DNA from: Pseudaminobacter soli (ex Li et al. 2025)
GTDB taxonomy: Bacteria; Pseudomonadota; Alphaproteobacteria; Rhizobiales; Rhizobiaceae
Direction: 5' to 3'
NCBI RefSeq assembly: GCF_029892515.1
Contig: NZ_JARXVF010000006.1
Location: forward strand, 1 to 64,000
Length of the DNA stretch: 64,000 bases
Positions within the stretch are counted from its first letter, which is position 1. Each line of letters starts with the position of its first letter. Below are positions 52,350 to 60,645 of this stretch, in pieces. The translations under genes were made by a program, and so were the position numbers. The notes beneath the pieces were generated by a model. It made no database searches. It was not told the DNA's origin and was given only the letters and a program-made list of their open reading frames with translations.

Positions 52350-53117
52350 TCAATCGGGATTTCTGGTGAGGCGCAGGGCGATCACGCCAAGCAGCAATGT
52401 GAAGGCAACCACGATGAGCGCGCACGCGTTCATTCGCGGGTCTATGCCTTTGCGCATCATTCCCCAAAGCAATGTCGGCAGTGTGTTTTCGCCACCGATG
52501 GTGAAGAAGGTTATGATGAAGTCATCCAGCGAAAGCGCCATGACGATAAGCGCCGCGCCCAGAATTGTCGGCCGGATTATTGGAAACGTGACGTCGATGA
52601 ATGTGCGCCAAGATGAAGCACCCAGGTCTCGTGCACTGTCGACCGCCGCCCAATCAAATCCGGACAGCCGGCTGACGACGATCAGAACGACAATTGGCTG
52701 CAATGTGACGACCTGGGCGATGACCGTAGCGTGAAGGCCAAGTCGAAGCCCTAGGCTTGAGAAATACGAAAGGAAGGCGATCCCAAGCACCAATGGAGGC
52801 ACCATCAGGGGAAGCGCGAGTATCGAAACATAGGTGCCGGAGAAGCGCGACTTGCCGGTCGACAGGCCAAAGGCAGCCAGAGTACCGATCATTGTCGATA
52901 CAATACCAACGCTTGCTGATATCAGCAGGCTGTTGGTCAGCGATCCTAGGAATCCTTGGGTTTCAGCCAGCCGCAGAAACCAATTGAACGTAAGGCCCTC
53001 AAGCGGCAGGCGAAGCAAAGGGGAACTGCTGAACGCAAAGAAGACGAGTACCAGCAAGGGAAGTATCATGAACGTGCCGACAACCAACGCGGCAGCCCAC
53101 AGGAGGCGATGGTTCAT
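52350..53117 (-). CDS. ABC transporter permease (PotC-like)
   Basis: The 255-residue inner-membrane protein has six helices and the EAA-loop pattern (DSARDLGASSWRTFIDVTFP). The N-terminus MNHRLLWAAALVVGTFMILP starts at 53117, where the ATG overlaps the stop of the other permease (ATGA). A longer open frame upstream is out of place inside that gene. It is the second membrane subunit of the importer whose binding protein is encoded at 54024-55208. Confidence 0.9.
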   Translation of the reverse strand: MNHRLLWAAALVVGTFMILPLLVLVFFAFSSSPLLRLPLEGLTFNWFLRLAETQGFLGSLTNSLLISASVGIVSTMIGTLAAFGLSTGKSRFSGTYVSILALPLMVPPLVLGIAFLSYFSSLGLRLGLHATVIAQVVTLQPIVVLIVVSRLSGFDWAAVDSARDLGASSWRTFIDVTFPIIRPTILGAALIVMALSLDDFIITFFTIGGENTLPTLLWGMMRKGIDPRMNACALIVVAFTLLLGVIALRLTRNPD

Positions 53118-53971
53118 GGCTGGTCCCCCTGGCGAACGAGACGGCCGCCACCGAGCCCGATTATGAGAAGAATGATCGCCGAACCAGCAATGACCGTGAA
53201 AGCCAGCGCCGAGCCCATCGGCGCGTTGACGCGAAAGCCGAACTGGTCCTGGATGAAGACACCGACCATGCTCGATGAGGTGCCGCCCAGCAGTCTCGGC
53301 GCGATTGCATCCCCTGCTACGAACAAGAGTGTCATTGCGAACGCCGAGAAGAGCCCCGTCGCACATTGCGGCACGATAATATCCTTGAGGATCCTGAAAT
53401 CGGTTGCGCCGAGGTCGCGGGCCGCGGCGATCGGTAAATCTTCGATCGCGCGAAGCGATCCATAGATGGGCAGGATCGCGAGCGGCAGCGTGTAGTGCGT
53501 CAGGGCAAGAACGACGGCGAAGTTGTTGTAGAGAAGCGCCGTGATCGGCGCCTGGATCAACCCCAGTTCGATCAGGCCGGTGTTGAGAATGCCGTTTTCG
53601 CCGAGGATTGTGCGCCACGCATAAAGCTTGGCGAGATAGCCGCCAAACAGCGTTATCATGGCTATTGCCAGAAGCCAGCCGCCCTTGGAACCTCCGATGA
53701 AACGGCATGCCGAGGCATAGATGAAACCAATGACCGTCACGATCGCCGCCACTGTGACGGCGAGCGAAAGAGTTGATACCAGGGGGCCGGAATATTGCTG
53801 GAGAACCCTGACATAATTGCTTGTCGTCGGATCAAATACGACCTGAAACGACCGTACTTGAAGGAAACTCAGGACAAAAAAATACACAAGCGGAACAACG
53901 AAGCAGATCGCATTTGCGCCAAGCGACGGCGACAGAAGGCCCACTGACCTCGGCAATCGAAATCCAGCCAT
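53114..53971 (-). CDS. ABC transporter permease (PotB-like)
   Basis: The 285-residue inner-membrane protein has about six helices, the EAA loop (AAARDLGATDFRILKDIIVP) and a hydrophobic C-terminal helix. It resembles the first permease of spermidine/putrescine-type importers. It starts 52 bases after the binding-protein stop and overlaps the following permease gene by four bases. Length is normal for the family. Confidence 0.9.
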   Translation of the reverse strand: MAGFRLPRSVGLLSPSLGANAICFVVPLVYFFVLSFLQVRSFQVVFDPTTSNYVRVLQQYSGPLVSTLSLAVTVAAIVTVIGFIYASACRFIGGSKGGWLLAIAMITLFGGYLAKLYAWRTILGENGILNTGLIELGLIQAPITALLYNNFAVVLALTHYTLPLAILPIYGSLRAIEDLPIAAARDLGATDFRILKDIIVPQCATGLFSAFAMTLLFVAGDAIAPRLLGGTSSSMVGVFIQDQFGFRVNAPMGSALAFTVIAGSAIILLIIGLGGGRLVRQGDQP

Positions 53972-54023
53972 GAGATTTCCCTATGAAGAACGTAAAGAAG
54001 CGCGCAACCGTGTTGGCTAGGAT

Positions 54024-55208
54024 CTAGGCCCGCAGAAATTCTTCCCAACCGGACAAGACGTCATCGAGCGTCACGAAGTCGCCGTCCTTTTCCACCGGCC
54101 AAAGTGGCGGCATGCCGTCGCCTCTCGCCGCCCAGAAACCGGCGACATCCTCGTAGGGATAAAGCGAGCGCGGCTTGGCATCGAGCAGAGGCAGCGCCTT
54201 CTCGACAGTCACGGCCGTCATGTTCTTGTTAGCCGCGTTGGCCTGGGCTTCCGGCGACAGCGATTGATTAAGCAGCTTGTAAGCTGTCGCCTTGTGCGGC
54301 GCGTCCTTGATCAAGGCCATGTTGTCGATGAAGGAGAAGGAGCCCTCTACCGGAAATGACCATTTCAGCGTCGGCGCCTTTTCCCCTGCCCAAACCGAGA
54401 CGGGCTCCCAGGCAGGTGCAATGACGATTTCTCCGGAAGCAAATTGAGCGGCAAGGTCACCAAAGCTCGGAGCGATCGAGCGAGCCTGTTCCTTCTTGAT
54501 CTTGGTCAGCGTGGCGTAGACTTCGGCAAGTGCTTCCTTGGTGATGCGTGTCGCTGCCCGGGTTTTAGCGACCGCCATGGTGAACGGTATAACAAGATGG
54601 GACATCTCGGCTGTCAGGCCGACTTTCCCCTTGAACTCCGGCTTCAGCATGTCGAGCCAGGAGGTTGGCGCTTCCTTCACGACGTCAGCATTATACATCA
54701 GCACCACGTTGCCCCAGGCGAAGGGCAGGCAAAACTGCTGTCCGTCCATCTTCGCGGCCGCCATCGCCTGGAAGGGAGCGAACAGGCTTGAGAAGTTTGG
54801 GATTTGCGCCAGGTCCAACGGCTCGAACAAACCAATCTGGGCCATGAAGGGCCCGTACAACAAATCCGGGGTGACCAGGTCCATGTTGCCTATGCCCCCG
54901 TTTTTGGCATTGGCGATGATCTCGTTGTTGTCGGTCATGTAGGTCGATTTGACCGCGATATCGTTGGCGGCGAAGAAGCCGTTGGCATCCAGCGCCGTGT
55001 CATAATCCTGCCAGCCGAAGAAGTTCACCGTCTCGGCGGCCATTGCAGGCCCTTGCCCAAGACCGGTTCCAAACATCAAGGCGCCGGCACCGGCGAGACG
55101 CAGGAAGTCGCGGCGTGTTGTCATGCCGAAGGATCTGAATTGTGCAAGCCCCGACGGACTCGACATCGCCAGACCGGCTTTCCTCAGCTTTTCGAATTCC
55201 TGCGACAT
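54024..55208 (-). CDS. Periplasmic substrate-binding protein (PotD-like) with Tat signal
   Basis: The product (about 394 residues) has a twin-arginine signal (TTRRDFLRLAGAGALMFG) with a cleavage site near MAAETVNFF. A type-II binding fold of the PotD/PotF group follows: VNFFGWQDYDTALD, CLPFAWGNVVLMYNADVVKE and IAPAWEPVSVWAG. I prefer the ATG at 55208, with GGGGAG six bases before it, over one two codons earlier. The unusually long region before the RR motif (about 28 residues) is a little odd. It is first in the leftward transporter operon and divergent from the TetR gene. Confidence 0.9.
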   Translation of the reverse strand: MSQEFEKLRKAGLAMSSPSGLAQFRSFGMTTRRDFLRLAGAGALMFGTGLGQGPAMAAETVNFFGWQDYDTALDANGFFAANDIAVKSTYMTDNNEIIANAKNGGIGNMDLVTPDLLYGPFMAQIGLFEPLDLAQIPNFSSLFAPFQAMAAAKMDGQQFCLPFAWGNVVLMYNADVVKEAPTSWLDMLKPEFKGKVGLTAEMSHLVIPFTMAVAKTRAATRITKEALAEVYATLTKIKKEQARSIAPSFGDLAAQFASGEIVIAPAWEPVSVWAGEKAPTLKWSFPVEGSFSFIDNMALIKDAPHKATAYKLLNQSLSPEAQANAANKNMTAVTVEKALPLLDAKPRSLYPYEDVAGFWAARGDGMPPLWPVEKDGDFVTLDDVLSGWEEFLRA

Positions 55209-55271
55209 TACCATCTCCCCTTGGCTGTTGCGTCTTGACGAAGCCGCTTTGAAGTTTCAAAGCTATCAATT

Positions 55272-55285
55272 ATGAATGCATTCAT
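55272..55285. promoter_or_regulatory. Perfect palindrome between transporter operon and TetR gene
   Basis: ATGAATGCATTCAT is self-complementary, 64 bases before the binding-protein start. A second half (CATTCATT) lies at about 55299-55306. It is a probable operator of the divergent TetR-family regulator. Confidence 0.5.
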
Positions 55286-55393
55286 TTTATTTCTGAAGCC
55301 ATTCATTTTTTGAGTCAAGGGGAATTGTGTGCGCTATTTCGAAGACTGAGACGGGTGCGCCGGTGAACCAGACCGACAACGAGGCGATAGGGA

Positions 55394-56014
55394 ATGGTTG
55401 GAATTCGTGAAACGAAGAAGGCGGACAACAATCGCCGCATCCTGGAGGCGGCTACCAAGTTCTTTCTCTGCGTGGGCTATGACAATGCGCGGATCGAAGA
55501 CATTGCGGATAGCGCCAACATCGCTGTCGGGACATTTTACAACTACTACAAAAACAAGGGCGACATTCTGCTCGCCATGGTCTCAATGCAAGTCGAGGAA
55601 GTTCTAGCGGCAGGTCAGCAGGTGGTCGAACACCCGCCCCTTTCTGTTGAACTGGCGTTGAGCACTCTGATTGATCGCTACTTCAGTCTGTCGCTTGTAT
55701 ACTTCAACAAGGAAATGTGGCGTACCGCCGTAGCCACTTCGATTCAACGCCCCGAGACGCCTTTCAGTCAACGCTATACTGAACTTGACAAGCGCATATC
55801 CCAGCAGGTTTCCGCCCTCGTCCGGCGTCTGCAATTAAAAGGGTTTGTACGGCCAGAAATTGATGTCGAGGCCGTTGGTGAAATGATCTTCAACAACCTC
55901 AACATGATGTTCACCGAATTCGCACGCGATGACTCCATGAGCGTCGACGAACTGAAGCGGCGGGTGGTTTGGCAACACACACCGCTCGCGACCCTGATCA
56001 GTGTCCCCAGCTAG
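55394..56014 (+). CDS. TetR-family transcriptional regulator
   Basis: The 206-residue protein has the TetR helix-turn-helix near its start (RRILEAATKFFLCVGYDNAR, then IEDIADSANIAVGTFYNYYK) and a helical C-terminal ligand domain with little conservation. TetR proteins mostly repress a divergent operon and release it on ligand binding. The Pot-type transporter/creatininase operon begins 186 bases away in the other direction, with a 14-base palindrome between. The ligand is probably the transported compound or a derivative. Confidence 0.88.
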   Translation: MVGIRETKKADNNRRILEAATKFFLCVGYDNARIEDIADSANIAVGTFYNYYKNKGDILLAMVSMQVEEVLAAGQQVVEHPPLSVELALSTLIDRYFSLSLVYFNKEMWRTAVATSIQRPETPFSQRYTELDKRISQQVSALVRRLQLKGFVRPEIDVEAVGEMIFNNLNMMFTEFARDDSMSVDELKRRVVWQHTPLATLISVPS

Positions 56015-56079
56015 ACACCTTGGATTGTTTGACCGGATAAGCAGAAGCACATGTTCTACCGCTCATCGGGAGTCTGCGA

Positions 56080-56132
56080 TGTCAATCGGCGCACAAAATT
56101 GACCCTCTATCGGCGTGCAATATTGACCCCCT
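56080..56132. mobile_element. IS21-like terminal repeats (element end only)
   Basis: Starting at TGTCAATCGGCG, two imperfect 24-base repeats follow: TCGGCGCACAAAATTGACCC at 56085 and TCGGCGTGCAATATTGACCC at 56109. Such multiple terminal repeats beginning TGT are typical of IS21-family ends. No istA or istB gene follows, so only an end is left. Confidence 0.5.
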
Positions 56133-56956
56133 TGTAGGCGATCGGTGGTGAGCCTACCCATCGCCCGTAAGATGCTGTAGCTGGCAACTACCACATCACG
56201 CCGGGCGCTAGCGACCACGTTCCGGTCCCGCCGCAGCGTGGCTGGAACGATTGATATCGCAACAACGGCGTGCAAGCTGAGATAGTCAGAATGATCCGGG
56301 ACGGATCGCCCGATGAGATCGCCGCGAAGCTTGATGTCGTCAGATCCGTCGGAGACAGGGGGTGTGATTTGAGCGCTACCGAGCCCGGACCTGCGAAAAC
56401 CTCACAGCGAGACGATCTCGATCTGGAAAGATCCTGAGCACGAGGCGGAAGCTTCATCAGCTGCCCCGCCATCGCCTTGAGCCCATAACGTAATTGCCAA
56501 AGGAACTCGTGACCCTGCATGCGTTTCTGATGCGCACCCGGAAATCCGTACCAAGCTGGATTTCCTGCAGGGAATGCCCCGGCCGAAGCAAGTTCGCCAG
56601 CAAGGCGTTCCATCTCCTCGATTGCCGCGCCGGAGGAGTAGCCTGGCGCGTCCTAGCCGCTGATGCAACGTACGCTCGCGTTGTGGGTGAAGCACAAAGA
56701 ACCGTCCAGGTGTTCAGACCTGGCCGACCCCAACATTCATTCCGGATCGCCGTTTAATACGAGATCGCTCCAAGTTACCGAGGGCTATTCGCTCGCACAG
56801 GAGAGCCCTGCGTAAACGTCCAAGCATTCAGGCCGAATAAGGCCCGAAAAACCGCCTACGCACCTCAATTCGCGAGCACAGCCAGATCGTTGATGCCATC
56901 GTCGCCGGGGATGAAACGAATTCGCCGCTCCCGCTGCGTCGCGCGCTATCCTTCAT
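56133..56956. other. 824 bases of degraded sequence without a supported gene
   Basis: Near 56279-56345 a plus-strand frame reads MIRDGSPDEIAAKLDVVRS, which may be a scrap of a helix-turn-helix protein, but it ends soon. No other domain, repeat or ribosome site is convincing. The stretch lies between an IS21-like end and a riboflavin-synthase fragment. Confidence 0.4.
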
Positions 56957-57307
56957 CCATTTGGAAGTGGGATCGCGATCGGCGCGAGTGTCAGTATCGA
57001 GGGCACCTGCATGACCGTGACAGAAGTTGCAGGAACGTGCGTAACCTTCGAGGCTATGTCGGCGACGCTCGACCGTACCAACCTACGCCGTTTCAAATCC
57101 GGCAACTTCGTCAACATCGAACGCTCTGCTAAAATGAACGGTGAAGTTGGTGGCCACCTGATGGCGGGGCATGTGGCGACCACGGCCGAAGTGATTGACC
57201 TTTCCGTACGCGATGAGGGCGCATTCATCCGGTTTCGCGTGCCCGCAGCGATGAACGCAAGCCGTTCCGCGGACCCCATTTGGCAAATACGGCTAGCCTG
57301 TCGCTGA
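56957..57307 (+). pseudogene. Riboflavin synthase (RibE/RibC alpha chain) fragment
   Basis: The frame reads GIAIGASVSIEGTCMTVTEV, then NFVNIERSAKMNGEVGGHLM and AGHVATTAEV. This is the first lumazine-binding repeat of the riboflavin synthase alpha chain and its link to the second. The first 20 or so residues and nearly all of the second repeat are missing, and the frame stops after WQIRLACR. The intact enzyme makes riboflavin from lumazine. This copy cannot be active and looks like a relic brought in or cut by insertion-sequence activity. Confidence 0.7.
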
Positions 57308-57329
57308 CCTATCTGCAGTCTCTTCGCCA

Positions 57330-58058
57330 TCATCCATGCCTGAAATAGATCGTGTCGGGGGAATGTAGCCCGCCGACTCCGGCTGTCGGCTCGCCGGCGT
57401 TTCGCAAGATCGAGAGGACACCGCAATCATCGCGCTCGCCCGCGATCGAGGGCAGCCGACCCTCGAGAAATGCGCTCTGCTGGTCGGTACTTAACTCCGC
57501 CCAGAATCCATCCGTCGCTGCGAGCAGTGGCCGATCGTCGAGCGCGAAAGAATTCAGATCGGGCGCCATGAAGCGCTTTGATCGGAAGCTGCGCGTGATC
57601 TTGTGACGAATTTCCTGCTTCGCCAAGTTTTCGACCGACATCTGCAGGGCGTTTGCGAGCGTGTGGGGCTGCAGAAGCCAGGCCGTCTGACCGATTGCGT
57701 CGCGTTGGCCGACGAGGCAATCGCCTGCGTGCAAGACGAGTGCCGGCTGCGTGACGTCGAGATGCAGCAAGACGTAACTCGCCGAGTCCATGCGATACGC
57801 CTTCGCAAGCGTTGCATGGGTTGTGCGAAGCTGTGCGACCAGCGTGTTGGCGTTCACCTCTACCGCTGCGGTGACGAACCAGTCGACCATCATACGCGCG
57901 ATCTCGCGGGCGAAACGGCCGCTGTCCGTCCCTGACGTTGCTCCATCGAGGACGATGGCCATCATGGCATCGCCGCGACGCCCAATGCCGGCGTGATCGC
58001 GATTGTCTTCGGTCCTCGTGCCTTGTCGACAGTGCCATCGGATATCGAAGGCCTTCAA
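57330..58058 (-). CDS. PP2C-like serine/threonine phosphatase, third gene of a toxin-antitoxin-like operon
   Basis: The 242-residue protein has the PP2C motif order: RTEDNRDHAGI near the start, a metal-binding Asp and Gly in AIVLDGATSG, LHAGDCLVGQ, AATDGFWAEL and RDDCGVLSI. PP2C enzymes remove phosphate from Ser/Thr with two metal ions. It starts at a TTG that overlaps the nucleotidyltransferase stop (TTGA), so the three genes are translated together. A phosphatase as third partner of an AbiEii-like pair is unusual and suggests control of the toxin or of a phosphorylated target. Substrate unknown. Confidence 0.78.
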   Translation of the reverse strand: MKAFDIRWHCRQGTRTEDNRDHAGIGRRGDAMMAIVLDGATSGTDSGRFAREIARMMVDWFVTAAVEVNANTLVAQLRTTHATLAKAYRMDSASYVLLHLDVTQPALVLHAGDCLVGQRDAIGQTAWLLQPHTLANALQMSVENLAKQEIRHKITRSFRSKRFMAPDLNSFALDDRPLLAATDGFWAELSTDQQSAFLEGRLPSIAGERDDCGVLSILRNAGEPTAGVGGLHSPDTIYFRHG

Positions 58059-58753
58059 GGCATGTCCAACTTGCTGATCGCCAGGAGGCGATCATAGACA
58101 ATGTCGGCGCGACCTGCGGGACCGCGAATGTTGCCCGCGAGGAAATGATCGAAGTTGGGATCCGCGAGCATCTCGGCGATCCCCTCAGCGATATAGTCTC
58201 TGATTTCGGGCTCGGCCGCCGCGATCTCCGCCGTGAGTTCCTCACGTCCATCGACGAGCAGAAGAATGTCCTCCGCATCGCGGCTGGCGATCAAGTCGCC
58301 TTCGCCTCGCCCGTGATAGGCCTCCAGCTTGGTCGCAACAAACAAGGGTGGTGTGAGGCGTCTGATCGCAAGCGCATCCGTGAGCTGCGTTTCGACCGCT
58401 GTCTCGATCCCTTTCGCGTACCAGCGATTGCTGAAGCCAAGGATCTTTTCGTCGTCGGGCATGAAGTCGACTTTAAGCTCGCCCAGTTTCATGCGGCAGA
58501 TGACGGCATCCTGCGCCTCGGAGAATCCGCGTGCGCGCAATTGCTCCAACAGTTCTGCCCATTCGGCGAAGCCGGCAAGATCGACGATCAGGTCGACATC
58601 GTCGGTCGCCCTTACTCCTTCCAGGACGATGGGATCGGTGATGTAGAGCGCCGTGGTACAGCCTCCGACAAAAGCAAGACGCCCGCGCAACTCCTCGCCG
58701 AGCGCCTCGGCGACGGTCGTCAGCATGGCCTTTAACTGACCCTCGACCGTCAT
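58055..58753 (-). CDS. AbiEii/MenT-like nucleotidyltransferase, possible toxin
   Basis: The 232-residue protein resembles DNA polymerase beta-type nucleotidyltransferases of the AbiEii group: LAFVGGCTTALYITD (GG-S/T-like motif), RATDDVDLIVDL with the metal-binding Asp pair, LKVDFMPDD with the third acid, and a C-terminal segment LFVATKLEAYHGRGEGD with Lys and Asp typical of the family. AbiEii/MenT toxins modify tRNA or other targets with nucleotides. The first motif has CTT where GS is common. It overlaps both neighbours by four bases. Confidence 0.82.
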   Translation of the reverse strand: MTVEGQLKAMLTTVAEALGEELRGRLAFVGGCTTALYITDPIVLEGVRATDDVDLIVDLAGFAEWAELLEQLRARGFSEAQDAVICRMKLGELKVDFMPDDEKILGFSNRWYAKGIETAVETQLTDALAIRRLTPPLFVATKLEAYHGRGEGDLIASRDAEDILLLVDGREELTAEIAAAEPEIRDYIAEGIAEMLADPNFDHFLAGNIRGPAGRADIVYDRLLAISKLDMP

Positions 58754-59316
58754 CCCAACCTCGCTTTGAGCAGATCCGCGGCAAGGTGGCTCTCACGTGG
58801 ATTGCCGATCCGGATCGCATCGACAAGGGCGAGATATGCGTAGAGCCGTTGGTCCTTCTCGGCGGCCTCCGGCACGCTCTTGAAAAGCGGCTCGATCACC
58901 TGCCCCAGATCCTTGCCATGTGCGTAAGGCCAGACGCAGATGAGGTGTCCGGCGCTATGCAAGGACTCTTTCAGGACCGGTGCGGCAAAGGCCGTTGGCA
59001 AGCCGCGCTGCATGGCGCCAGGCTTGGCCGGGAAGACGAACTTCAGACCGTGAACGATGAAGTCGCGCAGGAGACGCCGGTTCGGTTTGTGGCGGCCTGT
59101 CGCTCGGTCTTTGATCGCGAGCCCCGACTCGATGCTGCGCTTGAGAGACGCGCCGACCTCGGTTTTGCTGATGCCGAGCGCAGCCTCCAGCCCGCGAACA
59201 GAATAGATGTCCTCGCCCCCAAACGGCCTCGGCGGTGGGGGTTCGTGACCGGCTTCCTTGACCTCGTCCTCCAAGCTCGCCAGCTTCAGCAGGACGACTA
59301 CATCCTGGCTCTTCAT
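58750..59316 (-). CDS. MarR-like winged-helix protein, probable antitoxin/autoregulator
   Basis: The 188-residue protein begins MKSQDVVVLLKLASLEDEVK and contains a winged helix (SVRGLEAALGISKTEVGASL, KRSIESGLAIKD). The rest resembles proteins coded next to AbiEii-like nucleotidyltransferases. The ATG at 59316 starts the family similarity; 11 upstream codons overlap the operator. A 26-base inverted repeat six bases before the start fits autorepression. It is probably the antitoxin of the downstream nucleotidyltransferase. Confidence 0.8.
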   Translation of the reverse strand: MKSQDVVVLLKLASLEDEVKEAGHEPPPPRPFGGEDIYSVRGLEAALGISKTEVGASLKRSIESGLAIKDRATGRHKPNRRLLRDFIVHGLKFVFPAKPGAMQRGLPTAFAAPVLKESLHSAGHLICVWPYAHGKDLGQVIEPLFKSVPEAAEKDQRLYAYLALVDAIRIGNPRESHLAADLLKARLG

Positions 59317-59322
59317 CGCCAC

Positions 59323-59348
59323 TGTCCTCTGTCCTCGGACAGCGGACA
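59323..59348 (-). promoter_or_regulatory. Near-perfect inverted repeat at the promoter of the three-gene operon
   Basis: TGTCCTCTGTCC (59323-59334) and GGACAGCGGACA (59337-59348) pair with one mismatch around TC. On the minus strand TATTTA just upstream could be the -10 box, so the repeat would sit at the transcription start and block it. It is the likely operator of the winged-helix protein. Confidence 0.65.
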
Positions 59349-59382
59349 CTTAAATAGGCGACAGCGCTTGATGTCAATGGGA

Positions 59383-59514
59383 CGATACCGCGCTCGAGCA
59401 GCATTTCCTCAACATCGCGCAGGCTCAGATTGAAGCGGAAGTAGAGCCAGACAGCACGGGCGATGATTTCGATCGGATAGCGGTGGTTTTATAGGTCAGG
59501 TCGGTCCTGCTCAT
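59383..59514 (-). mobile_element. IS6-family transposase N-terminal fragment, frameshifted
   Basis: Minus-strand translation from the ATG at 59514 gives MSRTDLTYK. After loss of one A, it gives NHRYPIEIIARAVWLYFRFN and LSLRDVEEMLLERGIV, the first 50 residues of an IS6-type transposase. Similarity ends at about 59383, just before the three-gene operon promoter. It is inverted relative to the IS6 relic at 47541, so similar remnants stand at both ends of the accessory segment. Confidence 0.7.
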
Positions 59515-59691
59515 GCCCCGCAACTACCCAAAGATACTTGCCAAAAAGACAATGTGACAGCACCCTCTTCCAGTCTGCGGAGCCGCCTTGGTTCGATGAC
59601 CGATGTGGTCGGGGATCGGGAATCGGCCTAGCAAGTATCATCAATCCGGCTGATATCGGGAGCCAGATGTGCTGTTAGAGAGATGCCATGA

Positions 59692-59765
59692 GGCCGGATA
59701 GCGGAGTGGTGACGCAACGGACTGCAAATCCGTTTAGCCTGGTTCAATCCCAGGTCCGGCTTCCA
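59692..59765 (+). tRNA. tRNA-Cys (anticodon GCA)
   Basis: A full cloverleaf can be folded. The acceptor stem is GGCCGGA with TCCGGCT, the anticodon stem ACGGA/TCCGT encloses CTGCAAA (anticodon GCA at 59724-59726), and the T stem is CCTGG/CCAGG with TTCAATC. The discriminator is U, a known identity element for cysteine tRNA, and CCA is encoded. It lies at the right border of the accessory segment. Confidence 0.95.
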
Positions 59766-59842
59766 ACAGCTTATGAAATGTGGGCAACCCGGTGCTGGCA
59801 GTCGCCGGGCGGGCTGTCTCGCGACATGCGGGGGCGCTGGAA

Positions 59843-60538
59843 ATGGCGATTGTTGGTGAAATCCTGATCGGGGCGATTGCGCCGCTCGGCCCTCGTGCCG
59901 CGCCAAGCGGCATCGACAAGCACCCGGTAGGGAGCCGAATCTTTCTGGGATCGGAAGGATTTGTCGGTGATGCCCAAGGCGACCGCAAGCATCATGGTGG
60001 CATCGAAAAAGCAGTCCATCATTATGCCTACGAGCATTATGCGCACTGGATCGCCGCTCTCGGAAGCCGCAGCGTGCTCTCCAGGTCGGGGGCCTTCGGG
60101 GAGAACCTGTCGACACGGGGCTTGACCGAACAGGACGTCGCCATCGGCGATACATTCAGGCTCGGCCGAGCAGTCGTTCAGGTCAGCCAGGGCCGCCAGC
60201 CCTGCTGGAAGCTCAATGCGCGCTTCGATACCGCCGACATGGCAATACGGGTCCAGAAATCGGGCATGACCGGATGGTACTACAGAGTGCTTGAGCCCGG
60301 ATACGTCGAGCCGGGAGACCAGCTCTACCCGCTGGACCGTATTTCCCCGGAATGGACGATCCAGCGGCTCTGGCGCGTCCTTTATGTCGACACCATGAAC
60401 CATCACGAACTTGCCGCCATGGTCGAACTCGACCATCTGCCGGAAAGCTGGCGAGGCTATGCCCGAAAGCGTCTTCAGACCCGGCAGGTCGAAGACTGGT
60501 CACGGCGCCTTCAGGGAGAGTCTTCGCCATCGGCCTGA
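59843..60538 (+). CDS. MOSC-domain protein (YiiM-like)
   Basis: The 231-residue protein has the MOSC domain: GDAQGDRKHHGGIEKAVHHY, GAFGENLSTRGLTEQDVAIG and QVSQGRQPCWKLNARF with the conserved Cys. A C-terminal helical extension (3-alpha domain) follows, as in YiiM. MOSC proteins handle molybdenum cofactor-linked sulfur transfer, and YiiM helps detoxify N-hydroxylated base analogues. I take the ATG at 59843; an upstream start at 59780 would sit just after the tRNA. It runs into the region preceding the MocR gene. Confidence 0.88.
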   Translation: MAIVGEILIGAIAPLGPRAAPSGIDKHPVGSRIFLGSEGFVGDAQGDRKHHGGIEKAVHHYAYEHYAHWIAALGSRSVLSRSGAFGENLSTRGLTEQDVAIGDTFRLGRAVVQVSQGRQPCWKLNARFDTADMAIRVQKSGMTGWYYRVLEPGYVEPGDQLYPLDRISPEWTIQRLWRVLYVDTMNHHELAAMVELDHLPESWRGYARKRLQTRQVEDWSRRLQGESSPSA

Positions 60539-60645
60539 TCGGGCGTAAGCTAAATGGCCGCGCAATTGCCGAATTGCGCCTGGCATTCCCGGACTATAAT
60601 CTGGCCTATCAGAGGACATCGAAACAGAACAAGAAGACATGCCGG

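Noticed and set aside
59692-59765. tRNA-Cys as attachment site of an integrative element
   Set aside because: No integrase gene and no repeat of the tRNA 3' end was seen in the window, so I do not call att sites.
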